This document shows positions 61,575 through 64,000 of a stretch of 64,000 nt of DNA, piece after piece. The notes beneath the pieces were generated by a model, which made no database searches, was not told where the DNA came from, and saw nothing but the letters and a program-made list of their open reading frames with translations. The stretch is from Vespa crabro (Eukaryota > Arthropoda > Insecta > Hymenoptera > Vespidae): positions 5,002,487-5,066,486 of the forward strand of contig NC_060970.1 in NCBI RefSeq assembly GCF_910589235.1. The letters run 5' to 3'. Position numbers and translations under genes: made by a program. Numbering within the stretch: the stretch's first letter is position 1; each line of letters starts with the position of its first letter.

Positions 61575-64000
61575 TTATCTTAAATATGAAAATATAAAAT
61601 TTAGTTATTGAATCTCATTACAATCCTATATTCCCTATAATTAATTATAGGTTACGGTAAACCGAAAAAGGAAATTAGAGCAACTAGCACAGCCAGATGG
61701 CTTAACAATACAAGATTTAATGCAGAAACTACGTGCTAAAAGAGGATCAGTGACTAGTACTGCCTGCCCAACACCTTCCCTTGTAAATCCTCCTCTTCTT
61801 GCCCCAAGTTCACCGATTGATGTTTTAAGGTCATTGATAATATCTTCTTTACTAATTTTCATTTGGTCCTACTTTCTATTATTTAAAAAAATTATATGCG
61901 TAGATATAATTATATTAAAAAAGAGAATTTTATTAATCAGATTTGCGAAAGCGTATGAGAGACCGCGAGAAACAAAAGACTGTCTGCCACAAGTTATAGA
62001 AGAGTATATATTAGAAACTGGCGGGAACCAAGGTGAAGTAGATCACATAAAGCTTTCAATTTTGCAAAGACCTTCTAATTCTGAGTACCTGGGAGAGCTT
62101 TATATGGATAAAAATCACCGAGAAGGAGAAAAAAATGGATCTGCGTGTCGGTAAGTTTATTTTATTTTATCTTTATTTATTTGTGTGTTTTTTTTTTTTT
62201 TTTTTTTTTATCCTAAATATCAAAATTTTAATATGAATCAGTTCATCTGTTGAATGACTTCATGCAATGTCAAATTTTTTTTGTTTCCTATAGGTTCACA
62301 TTAGGGACAAGAGCTTTAGCAAATCATTACATCCAACAATTTACAGAAATATTTACAGAAGAAGGTAGGAAAAATGTTCGAATAAAACATGTAGTACCAG
62401 GGCAAACGCCTCGTGTTACATGTACTCCTGGCATGCAACGAGCGCATCAACAGGTTTATATTATACTTAATATCGTTAGTAAAAATCTAAAATGGTTTCT
62501 CCAACAATTTATTGACATTTTCTAGGCACAACAGGCAAAGGCAGCACAGTTAGTAGCCCAACAATTGCAACAAGCACAGTCTCAACATGTAGCTCAACAG
62601 GTTTCTTAAATGTGTTTCTATGTATAATGTGTTATAGATATGATCGATATTTACTACTATACAGATCAAAATTGTTTGTTTCAGATTTTATCACGAGCAC
62701 AAGGACAATTGAATACTTTAGCTGGGCAAGTAGCATCGATGAAAGCCATGACAGAAGCTACTACATCTGTGCAAAATAATTTGGGAAACATGGATATCAC
62801 AAATGTGCCTCAAGTTATTTCTCAAAATGATACTACAACTTTGAACACTGGACAACCTTTATCTAATGGAGCATGTACAGCATCTGGTTCTGTACAAATT
62901 GACACATCTACGATGTCAGTGACTGACAATAACTCATGCAATGGCTCTGGAATATTAGTTTTTCAACAAAAAACTGCTACTGCTGTCAATAATACATCAT
63001 CTGCTAATGTCTCCGTTTTGGTAAGATACATAAAAATGATAAATGATAAAGTATATTATTTACAATATCTGATAATGATGTATTCTAAATGAAATATCTA
63101 ATATGTTTTTAGCAAGCTCAATTACAAGCAGGAACACAAAGTTGTATAACTGAAACAGTTAATCAGAATCAGAATGAAATATCTTTCAAAAAACATACGA
63201 CTAATCCAGCTATAAGTGCCCTCGTTACTTCTCTTATGAACTCTGCTCAGCAATTCCAACAACAAGCTGCAGGTATGTTTTTGTTTTTCCATAACAATTG
63301 TTACTCTTTGATGACCTATAAAAATATTTGATATATACTCCTATATAGCTAATGCTGCAGCAGCTGCAATGAATAATAATGCACAGACTACAAATAAATC
63401 GAATAATGCAGCTATTCTTAGTTTACTAAATAGTAGTCCAGCAAATATAGGACAACAGAAAGTTCAGCCACGGAGGATCTCTTTAAATGCTTCCATCCCA
63501 TCTAGGGTTATTAGTCATGGCAATGTTATAAATGTGCCCAGTACTACGGGTCAGGTATGTATAATAATAATAAAATATATATATATATATATAAGTTAAT
63601 TTTCTACCAAAAAAAGGAATGTTATTAATTTTTACAAGACAATCAAAATTACTTTTATTATTTTAGGTAAGAGTTAGTTTAAGTTCTGCACTAACAGGAC
63701 AGCTGGCTTGTAAACAGCAGCCTGTAAAAGCAACAGCTGTGAGATTAGCTAGGGTACAAGATCCCACTTCAACTCTCGGCTTATCAATGCCAGGACTTTC
63801 AGCTTTGCTTGCTGGTACGAAAAATGATTCTACATAGAAAAAATAATTCTTATCAATTTAATATATATATATATATATATATACACACACCTTATATACA
63901 AGTAATATATATAATTTTTTATTTTTATAGGCACACCATCTGCAGATAATCCAATCCCTGGTTTCAATTCTACCTCACCGTTACTTGAACGCTTAACTGC
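60220..64000 (+). CDS. Spt20: SAGA complex subunit Spt20 (SUPT20H/FAM48A) homologue, 3' truncated
   Basis: Structural subunit of the SAGA histone acetyltransferase/deubiquitinase coactivator. Coding exons: 60220-60267, 60346-60540, 60701-60819, 60922-61174, 61295-61507, 61651-61829, 61941-62150, 62294-62453, 62526-62600, 62685-63020, 63113-63272, 63349-63554, 63667-63814, 63931-beyond 64000. Phases agree; 790 complete codons are in the window. The conserved Spt20 domain spans about residues 60-250: KLTRLYFEELSKFP, LVQREGLHTLIVNLYAG, GELLSCIDNGQLPAML, FYDGCIIAEVRDYR, LLKPTTQ, LMLESQLIAATQGPLCLDP. Downstream is Ser/Thr-rich with a Gln/Ala-rich stretch (AQQAKAAQLVAQQLQQAQSQ) and many Asn/Gln, typical of the disordered tail. 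The ATG gives MIGAPSSLEDACRQAQ; alternative upstream ATGs are uORFs. The gene continues past the window. Confidence 0.93.
61178..61217. repeat. 10-bp tandem repeat in Spt20 intron 4
   Basis: Four copies of a GATAAAAAT unit (GATAAAAATGATAAAAATGA phase) just after the exon 5 donor GTAGAT. The frame stays open through it, so intron retention would add Asp-Lys-Asn repeats before a stop at 61253-61255. Confidence 0.8.
61516..61572. repeat. Poly(A) run of 57 bp in Spt20 intron
   Basis: Uninterrupted A tract beginning 9 bp after the exon 6 donor. Length is likely polymorphic and sensitive to assembly error. Confidence 0.95.

Overview
The window is nuclear DNA from an insect. The evidence is spliced genes with GT-AG introns, AT-rich spacers, very dense microsatellites and a recognisable mir-275/mir-305 microRNA cluster, which is an insect pairing. 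The abundance of (CT)n, (GA)n and trinucleotide repeats would fit a hymenopteran such as a wasp or bee. That placement is an inference, not something the sequence proves.

Layout. Positions 1-7,400 are non-coding and rich in microsatellites. Positions 7,424-7,687 hold the hairpins of miR-275 and miR-305 on the + strand. From about 10,545 to 23,640 there is a 13-kb satellite array with a 128-bp monomer. Its core of 99 units (10,842-23,513) keeps perfect 128-bp register. Each core monomer carries a palindrome, and two alternating monomer classes carry its loop in opposite orientations. Positions 23,640-27,091 are spacer with one 318-bp element bounded by 34-bp inverted repeats (a MITE candidate) and one unexplained exon-like segment.

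Four protein genes fill the second half; I traced the exon-intron structure of each by reading-frame phase. (1) 27,092-50,241, minus strand: a MYST histone acetyltransferase of the KAT7/HBO1 (Drosophila chameau) type, 13 coding exons, with 6.0-kb and 12.5-kb introns. (2) 51,020-52,973, plus strand: a GT10 fucosyltransferase of the FUT10/FUT11 type, 7 exons, 437 aa, divergent from gene 1. (3) 53,296-58,172, minus strand: tubulin-folding cofactor D (TBCD), 18 exons, 1,153 aa, convergent with gene 2. (4) 60,220 to the window end, plus strand: a SAGA subunit Spt20 (SUPT20H) homologue, first 14 coding exons, 3' truncated by the window.

The 12.5-kb intron of the acetyltransferase gene is the main non-coding region of interest. 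It holds CpG-rich patches, a 22-bp-phased array of AGGTCA-like nuclear-receptor half-sites and three related copies of an element with DR1-like motifs. Genes 1 and 4 belong to two different histone acetyltransferase complexes (HBO1 and SAGA). The other two genes act in O-fucosylation in the secretory pathway and in tubulin folding, so there is no operon-like shared function.
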